From NCBI RefSeq assembly GCF_026262575.1, contig NZ_JAPKFL010000019.1, positions 48,106-112,105 on the forward strand: DNA of 64,000 nucleotides, given 5' to 3'. The DNA comes from Streptomyces marinisediminis. GTDB lineage: Bacteria > Actinomycetota > Actinomycetes > Streptomycetales > Streptomycetaceae. A program made the translations under genes and the position numbers. The notes beneath the pieces are model-generated. The model saw nothing but the letters and a program-made list of their open reading frames with translations. It was not told where the DNA came from and ran no database searches. Shown one piece after another: positions 51,147 to 60,680 of the stretch (within the stretch, counting starts at the first letter, position 1; each line of letters starts with the position of its first letter).

Positions 51147-51333
51147 CCCCTCCTCCTTGTGAGCGAATTCTCGCGGCGCTGCCGCCGTTCGATCTTCGCT
51201 GGGACAGGCTCGTTCCGGCTCATTCCCGTTCCCGCGCACTGTTTTGGTGCGGCGGTAATCCCTAGAATCCGCCACACATCTTTCCCGCACAACGCCACCA
51301 GCGCGCCCACGCGCCACACGTCAAGGAGGACGA

Positions 51334-53736
51334 ATGGCGGGGCAACTCTCCCCACTTCCACACCACCAGCACCTGGCCGCCGATGCCGTACTCACCTCCG
51401 GCAACCGCGGCCTGGTGGTGGTGATCGCCGCGATCGCGGTGGCAGCACTGGCCGTCGCGGTGGTACTGCTGCGCCAGGTCCTCGCGGCCGGCGAGGGTAC
51501 CGACAACATGAAGAAGATCGCCGCGGCCGTGCAGGAGGGCGCCAACGCCTATCTCGCCCGGCAGCTCCGCACGCTGGGCGTATTCGCGGTCGTCGTGTTC
51601 TTCCTGCTCATGCTGCTGCCCGCGGACGACTTCAACCAGCGCATCGGCCGCTCGCTGTTCTTCCTGGTCGGCGCCGCTTTCTCGGCGGCGACCGGGTATA
51701 TCGGCATGTGGCTCGCCGTCCGCAGCAACGTACGCGTCGCGGCGGCCGCCCGGGAGGCGAGTCCCGGGGTCGGAGAACCGGAAAAGGATCTCACCGCGGT
51801 TTCCCACCGCGCGATGAAGATCGCATTTCGCACCGGTGGCGTCGTCGGCATGTTCACCGTCGGCCTCGGTCTGCTGGGCGCGGCCTGCGTCGTGCTCGTC
51901 TACGCGGCCGACGCGCCGAAGGTGCTGGAGGGCTTCGGCCTCGGTGCGGCCCTGATCGCGATGTTCATGCGTGTCGGCGGCGGCATCTTCACCAAGGCCG
52001 CCGACGTCGGCGCGGACCTGGTCGGCAAGGTCGAGCAGGGCATCCCCGAGGACGACCCGCGCAACGCCGCCACCATCGCGGACAACGTCGGCGACAACGT
52101 GGGCGACTGCGCCGGAATGGCGGCCGACCTCTTCGAGTCCTACGCCGTCGTGCTCGTCGCCAGCCTCATCCTGGGCACCGTCGCGTTCGGCGACGCCGGG
52201 TTGGCCTTCCCGCTCATCGTCCCGGCCATCGGCGTGCTCACCGCGATGATCGGCGTCTTCGTCGTCGCCCCCCGGCGCACCGACCGCAGCGGCATGACGG
52301 CGATCAACCGGGGCTTCTTCGTCTCGGCGGTCATCTCCCTCGCCCTGGTCGCGGCGGCCTCCTACGCCTACCTGCCCGCCACCTTCGCGGAGCTGGACAA
52401 CGTCGGTGACGCGGGCATCGCCGCGCACGGCGGCGACCCGCGGCTGATCGCGCTCGTCGCGGTGGCCATCGGCATCGTGCTGGCCGCCCTCATCCAGCAG
52501 CTCACCGGCTACTTCACCGAGACCACCCGCAAGCCCGTGCGCGACGTGGGCCGCACCTCGCTGACCGGCCCGGCGACGGTCGTCCTCTCCGGCATCTCGC
52601 TCGGCCTGGAGTCCGCCGTCTACACCGCGCTGCTCATCGGCCTGAGCGTCTACGGCGCCTTCCTGCTGGGTGGCGCGTCGGTCATGCTGGCGCTGTTCGC
52701 GGTGGCGCTGGCCGGCACCGGTCTGCTGACCACCGTGGGTGTGATCGTCGCGATGGACACCTTCGGTCCCGTCTCCGACAACGCCCAGGGCATCGCGGAG
52801 ATGTCCGGTGACGTGCAGGGCGCCGGCGCCCAGGTGCTCACCGACCTGGACGCGGTCGGCAACACCACCAAGGCCATCACCAAGGGCATCGCCATCGCCA
52901 CCGCCGTACTGGCCGCGGCGGCGCTCTTCGGCTCCTACCGGGAGGCGTTCGAGACGGCCGCCGCCGAGGTGGGCGCACGGGCGGACGAGCTGGGCCTGAG
53001 CCTGGACATCGCGCAGCCGAACAACCTCGTCGGGCTGGTGCTCGGCGCCGCCGTGGTGTTCCTGTTCTCCGGGCTCGCGATCAACGCCGTCTCCCGCTCG
53101 GCCGGCGCCGTCGTCCTGGAGGTGCGCCGCCAGTTCCGCGAGCGTCCCGGCATCATGGACTACTCCGAAAAGCCCGAGTACGGGCGCGTGGTCGACATCT
53201 GCACCAAGGACGCCCTGCGCGAGCTGACCACACCCGGCCTGCTGGCGGTGCTGGCCCCGATCGCGGTCGGGTTCACCCTCGGGGTGGGCGCGCTGGCCGC
53301 GTTCCTGGCGGGCGCGATCGGCACCGGCCTGCTCATGGCGGTCTTCCTGGCCAACTCCGGTGGGGCGTGGGACAACGCCAAGAAGCTGGTCGAGGACGGC
53401 CACCACGGCGGCAAGGGCAGCGAGGCGCACGCCGCCACCGTCATCGGCGACACGGTGGGCGACCCGTTCAAGGACACCGCGGGCCCGGCGATCAACCCGC
53501 TGCTGAAGGTGATGAACCTGGTGGCGCTCCTGATCGCCCCGGCCATCGTCACGCTCTCCTACGGCGAGGACGCCAGCGCGGGGCTGCGCGCGCTGGTGGC
53601 GGTGGCGGCCCTGGTGGTCATCGTGGGCTCCGTCTACGTGTCCAAGCGACGCGGTGTGACCATGGACGGGGAGGAGGAGGGCAAGGCCGAGCGCCAGTCG
53701 GCCACGCCGTCCCCCGATCCGGTGTCGGCTCCCTGA
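51334..53736 (+). CDS. hppA: Membrane-bound proton-pumping pyrophosphatase
   Basis: An 800-residue integral membrane pyrophosphatase with about 16 membrane helices that couples PPi hydrolysis to proton export. Substrate-binding acidic motifs are intact: DVGADLVGKVE (about residues 225-235), DDPRNAATIADNVGDNVGD, then DNAQGIAEM, and near the C-terminus GDTVGDPFKDT. The Lys of the GNTTKAITKG region suggests a K+-independent form, although this needs alignment. ATG 51334 has an excellent AAGGAGG RBS. A 14-bp stem terminator follows. Confidence 0.95.
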   Translation: MAGQLSPLPHHQHLAADAVLTSGNRGLVVVIAAIAVAALAVAVVLLRQVLAAGEGTDNMKKIAAAVQEGANAYLARQLRTLGVFAVVVFFLLMLLPADDFNQRIGRSLFFLVGAAFSAATGYIGMWLAVRSNVRVAAAAREASPGVGEPEKDLTAVSHRAMKIAFRTGGVVGMFTVGLGLLGAACVVLVYAADAPKVLEGFGLGAALIAMFMRVGGGIFTKAADVGADLVGKVEQGIPEDDPRNAATIADNVGDNVGDCAGMAADLFESYAVVLVASLILGTVAFGDAGLAFPLIVPAIGVLTAMIGVFVVAPRRTDRSGMTAINRGFFVSAVISLALVAAASYAYLPATFAELDNVGDAGIAAHGGDPRLIALVAVAIGIVLAALIQQLTGYFTETTRKPVRDVGRTSLTGPATVVLSGISLGLESAVYTALLIGLSVYGAFLLGGASVMLALFAVALAGTGLLTTVGVIVAMDTFGPVSDNAQGIAEMSGDVQGAGAQVLTDLDAVGNTTKAITKGIAIATAVLAAAALFGSYREAFETAAAEVGARADELGLSLDIAQPNNLVGLVLGAAVVFLFSGLAINAVSRSAGAVVLEVRRQFRERPGIMDYSEKPEYGRVVDICTKDALRELTTPGLLAVLAPIAVGFTLGVGALAAFLAGAIGTGLLMAVFLANSGGAWDNAKKLVEDGHHGGKGSEAHAATVIGDTVGDPFKDTAGPAINPLLKVMNLVALLIAPAIVTLSYGEDASAGLRALVAVAALVVIVGSVYVSKRRGVTMDGEEEGKAERQSATPSPDPVSAP

Positions 53737-53792
53737 CGCACCCGCGGTGGACGCCGGGGCCCGCGCCGGGCGCCCGGCCCCTGTGGGCCACT

Positions 53793-53832
53793 GCGAGCGG
53801 GTGACGTGTCGCTGGACGCGTCACCCGCTCGC
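53793..53832 (+). terminator. Terminator of hppA
   Basis: GCGAGCGGGTGACG (53793-53806) and CGTCACCCGCTCGC (53819-53832) make a perfect 14-bp stem with a 12-nt loop. Confidence 0.85.
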
Positions 53833-54000
53833 GCACGTCCGCCTCCGTCCCCGCCCCGCCCTTCCGCAGGGCTCGAGTACACCCCTGGGCAAACGCCTGC
53901 TTTAATGCGCGAAACGGGCGAATCGCGCACCCGGGTCGCCGTCGCGGCCGTCACGGCGTGTATCTTCCGGCCCGGTAGCCACGAAGGGATGGGTCAACCG

Positions 54001-54573
54001 GTGAACAAGAAGCTTGCCCTGGCGCTCTGCACCAGCGCGGTCCTGGCGGCGACGGCGACCGGGTGCGGCGACGACACCGACGAGCGCATCCAGTCGTGGG
54101 CACAGGAGGTCTGCAACGAGGTCGGACCGCAGGTGGAGAAGATCCAGAACGCCAACAACACCATCGCGGAGGCGGGGGGTGAGGACACCGCCCCGGCCGA
54201 GGTGCAGGAGGCGGACTCGCAGGCCTTCCAGAGTCTCTCCGAGGCCTACGGCGCCCTGGCCGACACGGTGGACGAGGCCGGCGACCCGCCCGTGGAGGAC
54301 GGCGCCGAGCTGCGGGAGAACGCGGTGGCGGAGCTGAACGACATCTCCGACGCCTACTCGGGCCTCAAGGAGCGCATCGACGGCCTGGACACCGACGACC
54401 AGAGCGCCTTCGCCGACGGCCTCAACGGGATCGTCGAAGAGCTCAACCAGCTCGGGCAGAGCAGCCAGAACGCGCTGAGCGAGCTGCAGTCCGGCGAGCT
54501 GGGCCAGGCCATGTCGGAGCAGGAGGGCTGCCAGAGCCCCGCCCCGGGCGGCGACGCCTCGCCGGACGCGTGA
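54001..54573 (+). CDS. Small secreted lipoprotein
   Basis: A 190-residue lipoprotein. The signal is VNKKLALALCTSAVLAATAT, followed by the lipobox Cys in ATGCGDD. The mature part is acidic and helical (IQSWAQEVCNEVGPQVEKIQ and similar heptads) with two further Cys (near residues 37 and 179) that could form a disulphide. No enzymatic domain is visible. GTG 54001 fits the signal peptide best; ATG 53989 is possible. It is conserved between hppA and the methyltransferase in Streptomyces. Confidence 0.85.
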   Translation: MNKKLALALCTSAVLAATATGCGDDTDERIQSWAQEVCNEVGPQVEKIQNANNTIAEAGGEDTAPAEVQEADSQAFQSLSEAYGALADTVDEAGDPPVEDGAELRENAVAELNDISDAYSGLKERIDGLDTDDQSAFADGLNGIVEELNQLGQSSQNALSELQSGELGQAMSEQEGCQSPAPGGDASPDA

Positions 54574-54685
54574 AGCCGCCCGGCGCGCGCCGGAGTCGGC
54601 CGGTCGGGCGTACCCGCGCGGCCGCTCCGGGCGCGGTTCGGCCCACGGCCGGGGCGGCGCGCGGGCAGTGGCCACAATGGGAGGC

Positions 54686-56272
54686 GTGAGTACACACCCG
54701 CGAGCCCCCGAGCGTCCCCCGCACCCGCAGCACCTGCCGCACGCCGACGGCACCGGCACGGCACGGCTGCGCGAGGCCTTCCTCAGCGCCGACTTCACCG
54801 TCGACGGCCTGCTGGAGCTCCTCGGCGCCTCCGCCTACGCCGCACTCGCCCGCAGCGAGACGGTTCCCGCCGCGCGCGTCACCCGGGGCGGCGGTCCGCT
54901 GGAGACGCTGGTGCGGCTGTTCCTGCTCCAGCGTGCCGTGCCCCGGGCGCGGGCGGAGGCCGCGCTGCGCGGGGCGTACGCCGGGGCGCTCGCCGACGGG
55001 TGGCTGGCCCCGGCCGGGGCGGACGAGGTCCGCGCCACCGTCGACGTGCGCCCCTACGGCGGGCCGGAGGGCCAGGACTGGTGGATCGTCTCCGACCTCG
55101 GCTGCGCGGTCGGCGGCACCAGCGGTGTCGGCGACCGCCGGGCGGACGTCGTGCTCGGCGTGGGCGGCGCCTCCACCACGCTGGCCGGGATCACCGTGCG
55201 CACCCCCGTGCCCCGCGCCCTCGACCTCGGCACGGGCTCCGGCATCCAGGCGCTGCACGCCGCCCAGCACGCCACCTCGGTGACCGCGACCGACGTCAAC
55301 CCGCGCGCACTGCGCTGCGCCGCGCTCACCCTGGCGCTCTCCGGAGCGGGCGAGCCCGATCTGCGCGAGGGCTCGCTCTACGCGCCGGTGGCCCACGACG
55401 AGCCCTTCGACCTGATCGTCTCGAACCCGCCCTTCGTCATCACCCCGCCCGGCGCCGGGGGCGCCCGGCTGGTGTACCGGGACGGCGGTCTCGGCGGCGA
55501 CGACGTGTGCCGCACCCTGGTGCAGAGCGCCGCCGACCACCTCGCCGACGGCGGCTACTGCCAACTGCTGGCCAACTGGCAGCACGTCGCGGGGGAGGAC
55601 TGGCGCGAGCGGCTGGCCTCCTGGCTGCCGCGCGGCTGCGACGCCTGGGTGGTGCAGCGCGAGGTGCAGGACGCCGCCCAGTACGCCGAGCTGTGGCTGC
55701 GGGACGCGGGCGACCACCGCGCGGAGCCGGACGGCGCGGACGGCTACGCGGCGCGCTACGACGCCTGGCTGACGGAGTTCGAGCGCACCGGCACGCAGGC
55801 GGTGGGCTTCGGCTGGATCACCCTGCGCAAGTCGGGCGCCGACGACCCGGCCGTGACGATCGAGGAGTGGACCCACCCGGTCGAGCAGCCGCTCGGGGAC
55901 ACCGTCCGCGCCCACTTCGAGCGCCAGGACTTCCTGCGCACGCACGACGACGCGGCGCTGCTGGGCACCCGGTTCGAGCTGGCGGAGGGAGTGCTGCAGG
56001 AGCAGATCGGTCCCCCGGGCGCCGAGGACCCCGAGCACGTCGTGCTCCGGCAGAGCCGCGGCATGCGCCGCGCGTCCCAGGTGGACACCGTGGGCGCCGG
56101 GTTCGCGGGCGTGTGCGACGGCACGCTGCCGGCCGGCCGCATCCTGGACGCCATCGCCCAGCTCGTCGGCGAGGAGCCGACCGTGCTGCGCGACCGCACG
56201 CCGCAGGCGATCCGGCTCCTGGTCGAGCAGGGGTTCCTGCTCCCGGCCGGGGAGGGCGGCCCCGCCGCGTAG
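54686..56272 (+). CDS. Class I SAM-dependent methyltransferase (NPPF type)
   Basis: A 528-residue protein. Residues 20-160 are a helical N-terminal domain. The Rossmann methyltransferase core has motif I LDLGTGSGIQAL near residue 179 and the amino-methylating motif IVSNPPFVI near 247. A C-terminal 180-residue winged-helix-like domain follows (LLVEQGFLLPAG at the end). NPPF indicates methylation of an amino group, as in PrmC or N6-adenine enzymes; the substrate (protein, RNA or DNA) is not clear. GTG 54686 is chosen because the family begins VSTHPR; upstream starts at 54668 and 54677 exist. Confidence 0.87.
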   Translation: MSTHPRAPERPPHPQHLPHADGTGTARLREAFLSADFTVDGLLELLGASAYAALARSETVPAARVTRGGGPLETLVRLFLLQRAVPRARAEAALRGAYAGALADGWLAPAGADEVRATVDVRPYGGPEGQDWWIVSDLGCAVGGTSGVGDRRADVVLGVGGASTTLAGITVRTPVPRALDLGTGSGIQALHAAQHATSVTATDVNPRALRCAALTLALSGAGEPDLREGSLYAPVAHDEPFDLIVSNPPFVITPPGAGGARLVYRDGGLGGDDVCRTLVQSAADHLADGGYCQLLANWQHVAGEDWRERLASWLPRGCDAWVVQREVQDAAQYAELWLRDAGDHRAEPDGADGYAARYDAWLTEFERTGTQAVGFGWITLRKSGADDPAVTIEEWTHPVEQPLGDTVRAHFERQDFLRTHDDAALLGTRFELAEGVLQEQIGPPGAEDPEHVVLRQSRGMRRASQVDTVGAGFAGVCDGTLPAGRILDAIAQLVGEEPTVLRDRTPQAIRLLVEQGFLLPAGEGGPAA

Positions 56273-56351
56273 GCGGCCGTTGGAGGGATCTTCAGCCCGT
56301 CGTTCACCCGATGTTCGGTCCACCGCCGCCCGGAACTGCGACGCTCCCGCC

Positions 56352-56558
56352 ATGGAGAGTGCACCCGCGGCCTTCACCGGAGTCGTCTGCGCCCTGTTCG
56401 GCGTCGCACTGCTGTGCTGGACGGTCTCCCGTGTCCGGCAGGGCCGCCCGGTCGTCGTGGGCACGACGGCGGTCACTCCCTCCAGGGCCGCGGCGGTGGC
56501 CGCCGGCTGGGGTGTGGCGCTGTCCGCCGTCGGCGTGTGGCTGCTGACCGAGCTGTGA
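56352..56558 (+). CDS. Small membrane protein, 68 aa
   Basis: Two membrane helices (FTGVVCALFGVALLCWTVS and AAVAAGWGVALSAVGVWLL) joined by a basic cytoplasmic loop with RQGRPVVVGTTAVTP. No known function. It lies between the methyltransferase and topA, as in other Streptomyces. ATG 56352 is the only start close to the first helix. Confidence 0.75.
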   Translation: MESAPAAFTGVVCALFGVALLCWTVSRVRQGRPVVVGTTAVTPSRAAAVAAGWGVALSAVGVWLLTEL

Positions 56559-57518
56559 CCCGCCCGCCGGACCGACCCGCCCGGCCCGCGCCGACGAAGT
56601 CGCGCGGCACCCTCCACGCGGCGGTCGGCGCGACGGCGGCGATGGCGCGGCCCCGCATGCCAAGCACCGACCGGTAGCGCCACCCGTCCGACCCCGCGAG
56701 CGGCCGGGGGCCGTGCGCCACCCGGGTATCGCCACAGGCCGGGCGGCCCGCCCGGACGGAGCCCCTCCGAGTGGCCCCGGAGCCGGGCGCCACGCCCGTC
56801 TCCAGCACGACACACACCCGTGCGGGCCCGACGCGCCACCCCGCGCGCCGGGGTAGTCGGGTGCCGGAGCCCGGCCCACGCGCACGGCCGCCGCCGGATT
56901 CCGCGCCCCTGATCAACCCGGGCGGCGGCCGCACCCGCGCACAATGGTCGGGGGCCCTGTCCCGCGCACCGGCCCGCGAACCTCCGCCCCCGCGCAAACC
57001 GCCGCCGCACCAATCCGCCCCCGCGCAAACCCGCCCCGCGCATCTCCCGGCGGCGTCGGCTCGCGCGCCACACGACGGGTCACCGGTGCGCGTCTGTCGC
57101 GTATGCGCGCAAAGACCGCTACGCGCGTTGCGTCCCCCTGTTCGACGTACCGGAGTGGCGCCGCCCGGTCCGGCGTGCCGGCGGCCGACCCGGGGCCGGA
57201 CGACCTGGGTACCCTCGGCGGTGGTGCAGCCGCGCAGGGGCCACGCAGGGACCACGAGAGACCGGTCGACGCGCTGCCGAACGGCGGCGAGGTGATAAGT
57301 CGGGTTACCGTTCGAGTGGCGTTGCTGACTTTTCCCGTTTGACAGGAGAGCGGGAGGTACGGTCACACTCCGACCCACCGGCGCGGTGCAGTGCGCTGCA
57401 CGGTACGCGCGTCGGGCACGGGGGCAGGCCGGAGCTGCCGACCCCGCCACCCGACGCGAGCCACCGCACAGGAGTGACCTCGGCACCGCTGACCACCGAC
57501 CGGAGAGAAGAGCAGAAG
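56559..57518. other. 960-bp non-coding region upstream of topA
   Basis: Open frames on both strands here lack steady codon bias and have no recognisable homology. A perfect -35 hexamer TTGACA at 57339-57344 is the best promoter-like element. No -10 matches well at 16-18 bp; TACGGT at 57358 leaves only a 13-bp spacer. The topA promoter in Streptomyces is supercoiling sensitive, and an unusual spacing would fit that, but this is inference. Confidence 0.4.
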
Positions 57519-60371
57519 TTGTCCCCGACCAGCGATACCGCAACCAGCGGGCGCCGCCTCGTCATCGTCGAGTCGCCCGCCAAGGCGAAGACGATCAAGG
57601 GCTACCTCGGCCCTGGCTACGTCGTCGAGGCGAGCGTCGGGCACATCCGCGACCTGCCGAACGGCGCCGCCGAGGTGCCCGCCAAGTACAAGGGCGAGCC
57701 CTGGGCCCGGCTCGGCGTGGACGTGGACCACGACTTCGAGCCGCTCTACGTGGTCAACAGCGACAAGAAGGACCAGGTCAAGAAGCTCAAGCAGCTCCTG
57801 GCCGAGTCCGACGAGCTCTACCTCGCCACTGACGAGGACCGCGAGGGCGAGGCCATCGCCTGGCACCTGCAGGAAGTGCTGAAGCCGAAGGTGCCGGTGC
57901 GCCGGATGGTCTTCAACGAGATCACCAAGGACGCCATCCGCGACGCCGTCAACAACACGCGCGACCTGGACCAGAAGCTGGTGGACGCGCAGGAGACCCG
58001 CCGCATCCTGGACCGCCTCTACGGCTACGAGGTCTCCCCGGTGCTGTGGAAGAAGGTCATGCCGCGCCTGTCGGCCGGCCGGGTGCAGTCGGTGGCCACC
58101 CGCCTGGTCGTGGAGCGCGAGCGCGAGCGCATGGCGTTCCACACCGCCGAGTACTGGGACCTCACCGGCACCTTCGGCACCGGTCGCGCCGGCGACGCCT
58201 CCGACCCGCGCCAGCTCACCGCGCGGCTGTCCGCCGTCGACGGCCGCCGCGTCGCGCAGGGCCGCGACTTCGGTCCCGACGGGCAGCTCAAGCGCGCCGA
58301 CCAGGTGCTCCACCTGGACGAGCCGGGCGCCCGCGCGCTCGCCGCCGCCCTGGCGGACACCCGGTTCGCCGTCCGCTCCGTCGAGTCCAAGCCGTACCGC
58401 CGCTCCCCGTACGCGCCGTTCCGTACGACGACGCTCCAGCAGGAGGCGTCGCGCAAGCTCGGGATGGGCGCCAAGGTGACGATGCAGGTCGCCCAGCGCC
58501 TGTACGAGAACGGTTTCATCACCTATATGCGTACGGACTCCACCACGCTTTCGGGCACGGCCGTCAGCGCCGCCCGCGCCCAGGTCACGCAGCTCTACGG
58601 CGCCGACTACCTGCCGGACCGGCCGCGTGCGTACGCCGGGAAGGTGAAGAACGCGCAGGAGGCCCACGAGGCGATCCGCCCTTCGGGTGACCGTTTCCGC
58701 ACGCCGGCGGAGACGAGGCTCACCGGCGAGCAGTTCAAGCTCTACGAGCTGATCTGGAAGCGGACGGTGGCCTCCCAGATGAAGGACGCCGTCGGCCAGT
58801 CCGTCACCGTCAAGGTGGCCGGGCGCTCGGCGGACGGCCGCGACGCCGAGTTCTCCGCGTCCGGCAAGATCATCACCTTCCACGGCTTCCTCAAGGCCTA
58901 CGTGGAGGGCGCCGACGACCCGAACGCCGAGCTGGACGACCGCGAGCGCCGGCTGCCGCAGGTCACCGAGGGCGACGCGCTCACCGCCGAGGAGATCACC
59001 CCGGACGGGCACGCCACCAAGCCCCCCGCGCGCTACACCGAGGCCACGCTGGTCAAGGAGCTGGAGGAGCGCGAGATCGGCCGCCCGTCGACGTACGCGT
59101 CGATCATCAGCACCATCCTGGACCGCCGCTACGTGTTCAAGAAGGGCACGGCGCTCGTCCCGTCCTTCCTGTCCTTCGCCGTCGTCGGCCTGCTGGAGAA
59201 GCACTTCGGCCGCCTCGTCGACTACGACTTCACGGCGCAGATGGAGGACGACCTCGACCGCATCGCACGCGGTGACGCCGAGTCCGTGCCCTGGCTGCGC
59301 CGGTTCTACTTCGGCGAGGGCCAGGCGGCGTCCCCCGGCGGCGCCGCCGAGGCCGGGAACGGCGACGGCGACCACCTGGGCGGGCTCAAGGAGCTCGTCT
59401 CCGACCTGGGTGCCATCGACGCCAAGGGCGTGTCGTCCTTCCCCGTCGGCGACGGCATCGTGCTGCGCGTGGGCCGCTTCGGCCCGTACGTGGAGAAGCC
59501 GGGCCCCGAGGGGGAGACCGGCCAGCGCGCCGACGTACCCGACGACCTGCCCCCGGACGAGCTGACCGTCGAACTGGCCGAGGAGCTCTTCGCCAAGCCC
59601 AGCGGCGAACGCGAGCTGGGCACGGACCCGGGCAGCGGTCGCCCGATCGTCGCCAAGTCGGGGCGCTACGGGCCCTACGTCACCGAGGTGCTGCCCGAGG
59701 GCACGCCGAAGACGGGCAAGAACGCGGTCAAGCCGCGCACGGCGTCGCTCTTCAAGACCATGTCGCTCGACACGGTGACGCTGGACGACGCCCTGCGCCT
59801 GCTCTCCCTGCCCCGCGTCGTGGGCGTCGACCCGGAGTCGGGCACGGAGATCACCGCGCAGAACGGGCGCTACGGGCCGTATCTGAAGAAGGGCACCGAC
59901 TCCCGCTCCCTTCAGACCGAGGACCAGCTCTTCACCGTCACCTTGGAGCAGGCCCTCGCCCTCTACGCCCAGCCCAAGCAGCGCGGTCGGGCCGCCGCGA
60001 AGCCGCCGCTGAAGGAGCTGGGCAACGACCCGTCCAACGACCGCCCGGTCGTGGTCAAGGACGGCCGCTTCGGCCCCTACGTCACCGACGGGGAGACGAA
60101 CGCCACCCTGCGCCGCGACGACGACGTCGAGACGATCACCCCCGAGCGCGCCTACGAGCTGCTGGCCGAGAAGCGCGCGAAGGGCCCGGCGAAGACCGCC
60201 GCGAAGAAGACGACGACGGCCAAGAAGAGCGCGGCCAAGAAGACGACGGCGAAGAAGAGCGCGGCGAAGAAGACCGCGGCGAAGAAGACGACGACGGCCA
60301 AGAAGAGCGCGGCCAAGAAGACGACGGCGACGAGGTCCGCCGCCGAGAAGGCCCCCAGCTCCGCGGAGTGA
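57519..60371 (+). CDS. topA: DNA topoisomerase I
   Basis: A 950-residue type IA topoisomerase. The Toprim domain begins RRLVIVESPAKAKTIKGYLG and includes ATDEDREGEAIAWH. The active-site tyrosine is Tyr336 in FITYMRTDST. No tetracysteine zinc fingers are present; instead four C-terminal repeats (RYGPYV-type) are followed by a Lys/Ala-rich tail of AAKKTT-like units (the last 65 residues), as in other actinobacterial TopA, where it aids DNA binding and processivity. I take the TTG at 57519 as start because the known Streptomyces protein begins (L/M)SPTS. An RBS-like GGAGAG lies upstream. Confidence 0.95.
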   Translation: MSPTSDTATSGRRLVIVESPAKAKTIKGYLGPGYVVEASVGHIRDLPNGAAEVPAKYKGEPWARLGVDVDHDFEPLYVVNSDKKDQVKKLKQLLAESDELYLATDEDREGEAIAWHLQEVLKPKVPVRRMVFNEITKDAIRDAVNNTRDLDQKLVDAQETRRILDRLYGYEVSPVLWKKVMPRLSAGRVQSVATRLVVERERERMAFHTAEYWDLTGTFGTGRAGDASDPRQLTARLSAVDGRRVAQGRDFGPDGQLKRADQVLHLDEPGARALAAALADTRFAVRSVESKPYRRSPYAPFRTTTLQQEASRKLGMGAKVTMQVAQRLYENGFITYMRTDSTTLSGTAVSAARAQVTQLYGADYLPDRPRAYAGKVKNAQEAHEAIRPSGDRFRTPAETRLTGEQFKLYELIWKRTVASQMKDAVGQSVTVKVAGRSADGRDAEFSASGKIITFHGFLKAYVEGADDPNAELDDRERRLPQVTEGDALTAEEITPDGHATKPPARYTEATLVKELEEREIGRPSTYASIISTILDRRYVFKKGTALVPSFLSFAVVGLLEKHFGRLVDYDFTAQMEDDLDRIARGDAESVPWLRRFYFGEGQAASPGGAAEAGNGDGDHLGGLKELVSDLGAIDAKGVSSFPVGDGIVLRVGRFGPYVEKPGPEGETGQRADVPDDLPPDELTVELAEELFAKPSGERELGTDPGSGRPIVAKSGRYGPYVTEVLPEGTPKTGKNAVKPRTASLFKTMSLDTVTLDDALRLLSLPRVVGVDPESGTEITAQNGRYGPYLKKGTDSRSLQTEDQLFTVTLEQALALYAQPKQRGRAAAKPPLKELGNDPSNDRPVVVKDGRFGPYVTDGETNATLRRDDDVETITPERAYELLAEKRAKGPAKTAAKKTTTAKKSAAKKTTAKKSAAKKTAAKKTTTAKKSAAKKTTATRSAAEKAPSSAE

Positions 60372-60378
60372 CGACGGG

Positions 60379-60410
60379 CCGCGCCCGCACCGGCTGACCG
60401 GCGGGCGCGG
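60379..60410 (+). terminator. Terminator of topA
   Basis: CCGCGCCCGC (60379-60388) and GCGGGCGCGG (60401-60410) form a perfect 10-bp stem with a 12-nt loop, 8 bp beyond the topA stop. Confidence 0.75.
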
Positions 60411-60460
60411 TCGTCCCCACCGCCGCGCCGCCCACCCGGCGGTGCGGCGGTGAGGAAACA

Positions 60461-60530
60461 GCCGCGGCCGGGCCCAGCGACTCAGGCCGCGGCCGGGCCC
60501 AGCGACTCAGGCCGCGGCCGGGCACAGCGG
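60461..60530. repeat. 25-bp tandem repeat, 2.8 copies
   Basis: The unit begins GCCGCGGCCGGGCCCAGCGA and ends CTCAG. Two copies are identical and the third is partial with one change. It lies in the spacer between the topA terminator and tmk. Confidence 0.85.
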
Positions 60531-60680
60531 TTCGGCGCGGCGGTCGGCGCGCGCCCGGAGTCGGCCGCTGCCCGCCAACGTCCCACCCGCCGCTGCCCAC
60601 CGCGCACCGCCGCAACACGCCGTAGGCCGTATGTTCGGGTCCGCGCCGACCCTGTCGGCGCAACTCGATACGCTGCCCGT

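Noticed and set aside
56771..57295. Plus-strand frame rich in Pro/Arg in the topA upstream gap
   Set aside because: No RBS, no homology and poor codon-position bias; it is treated as non-coding.
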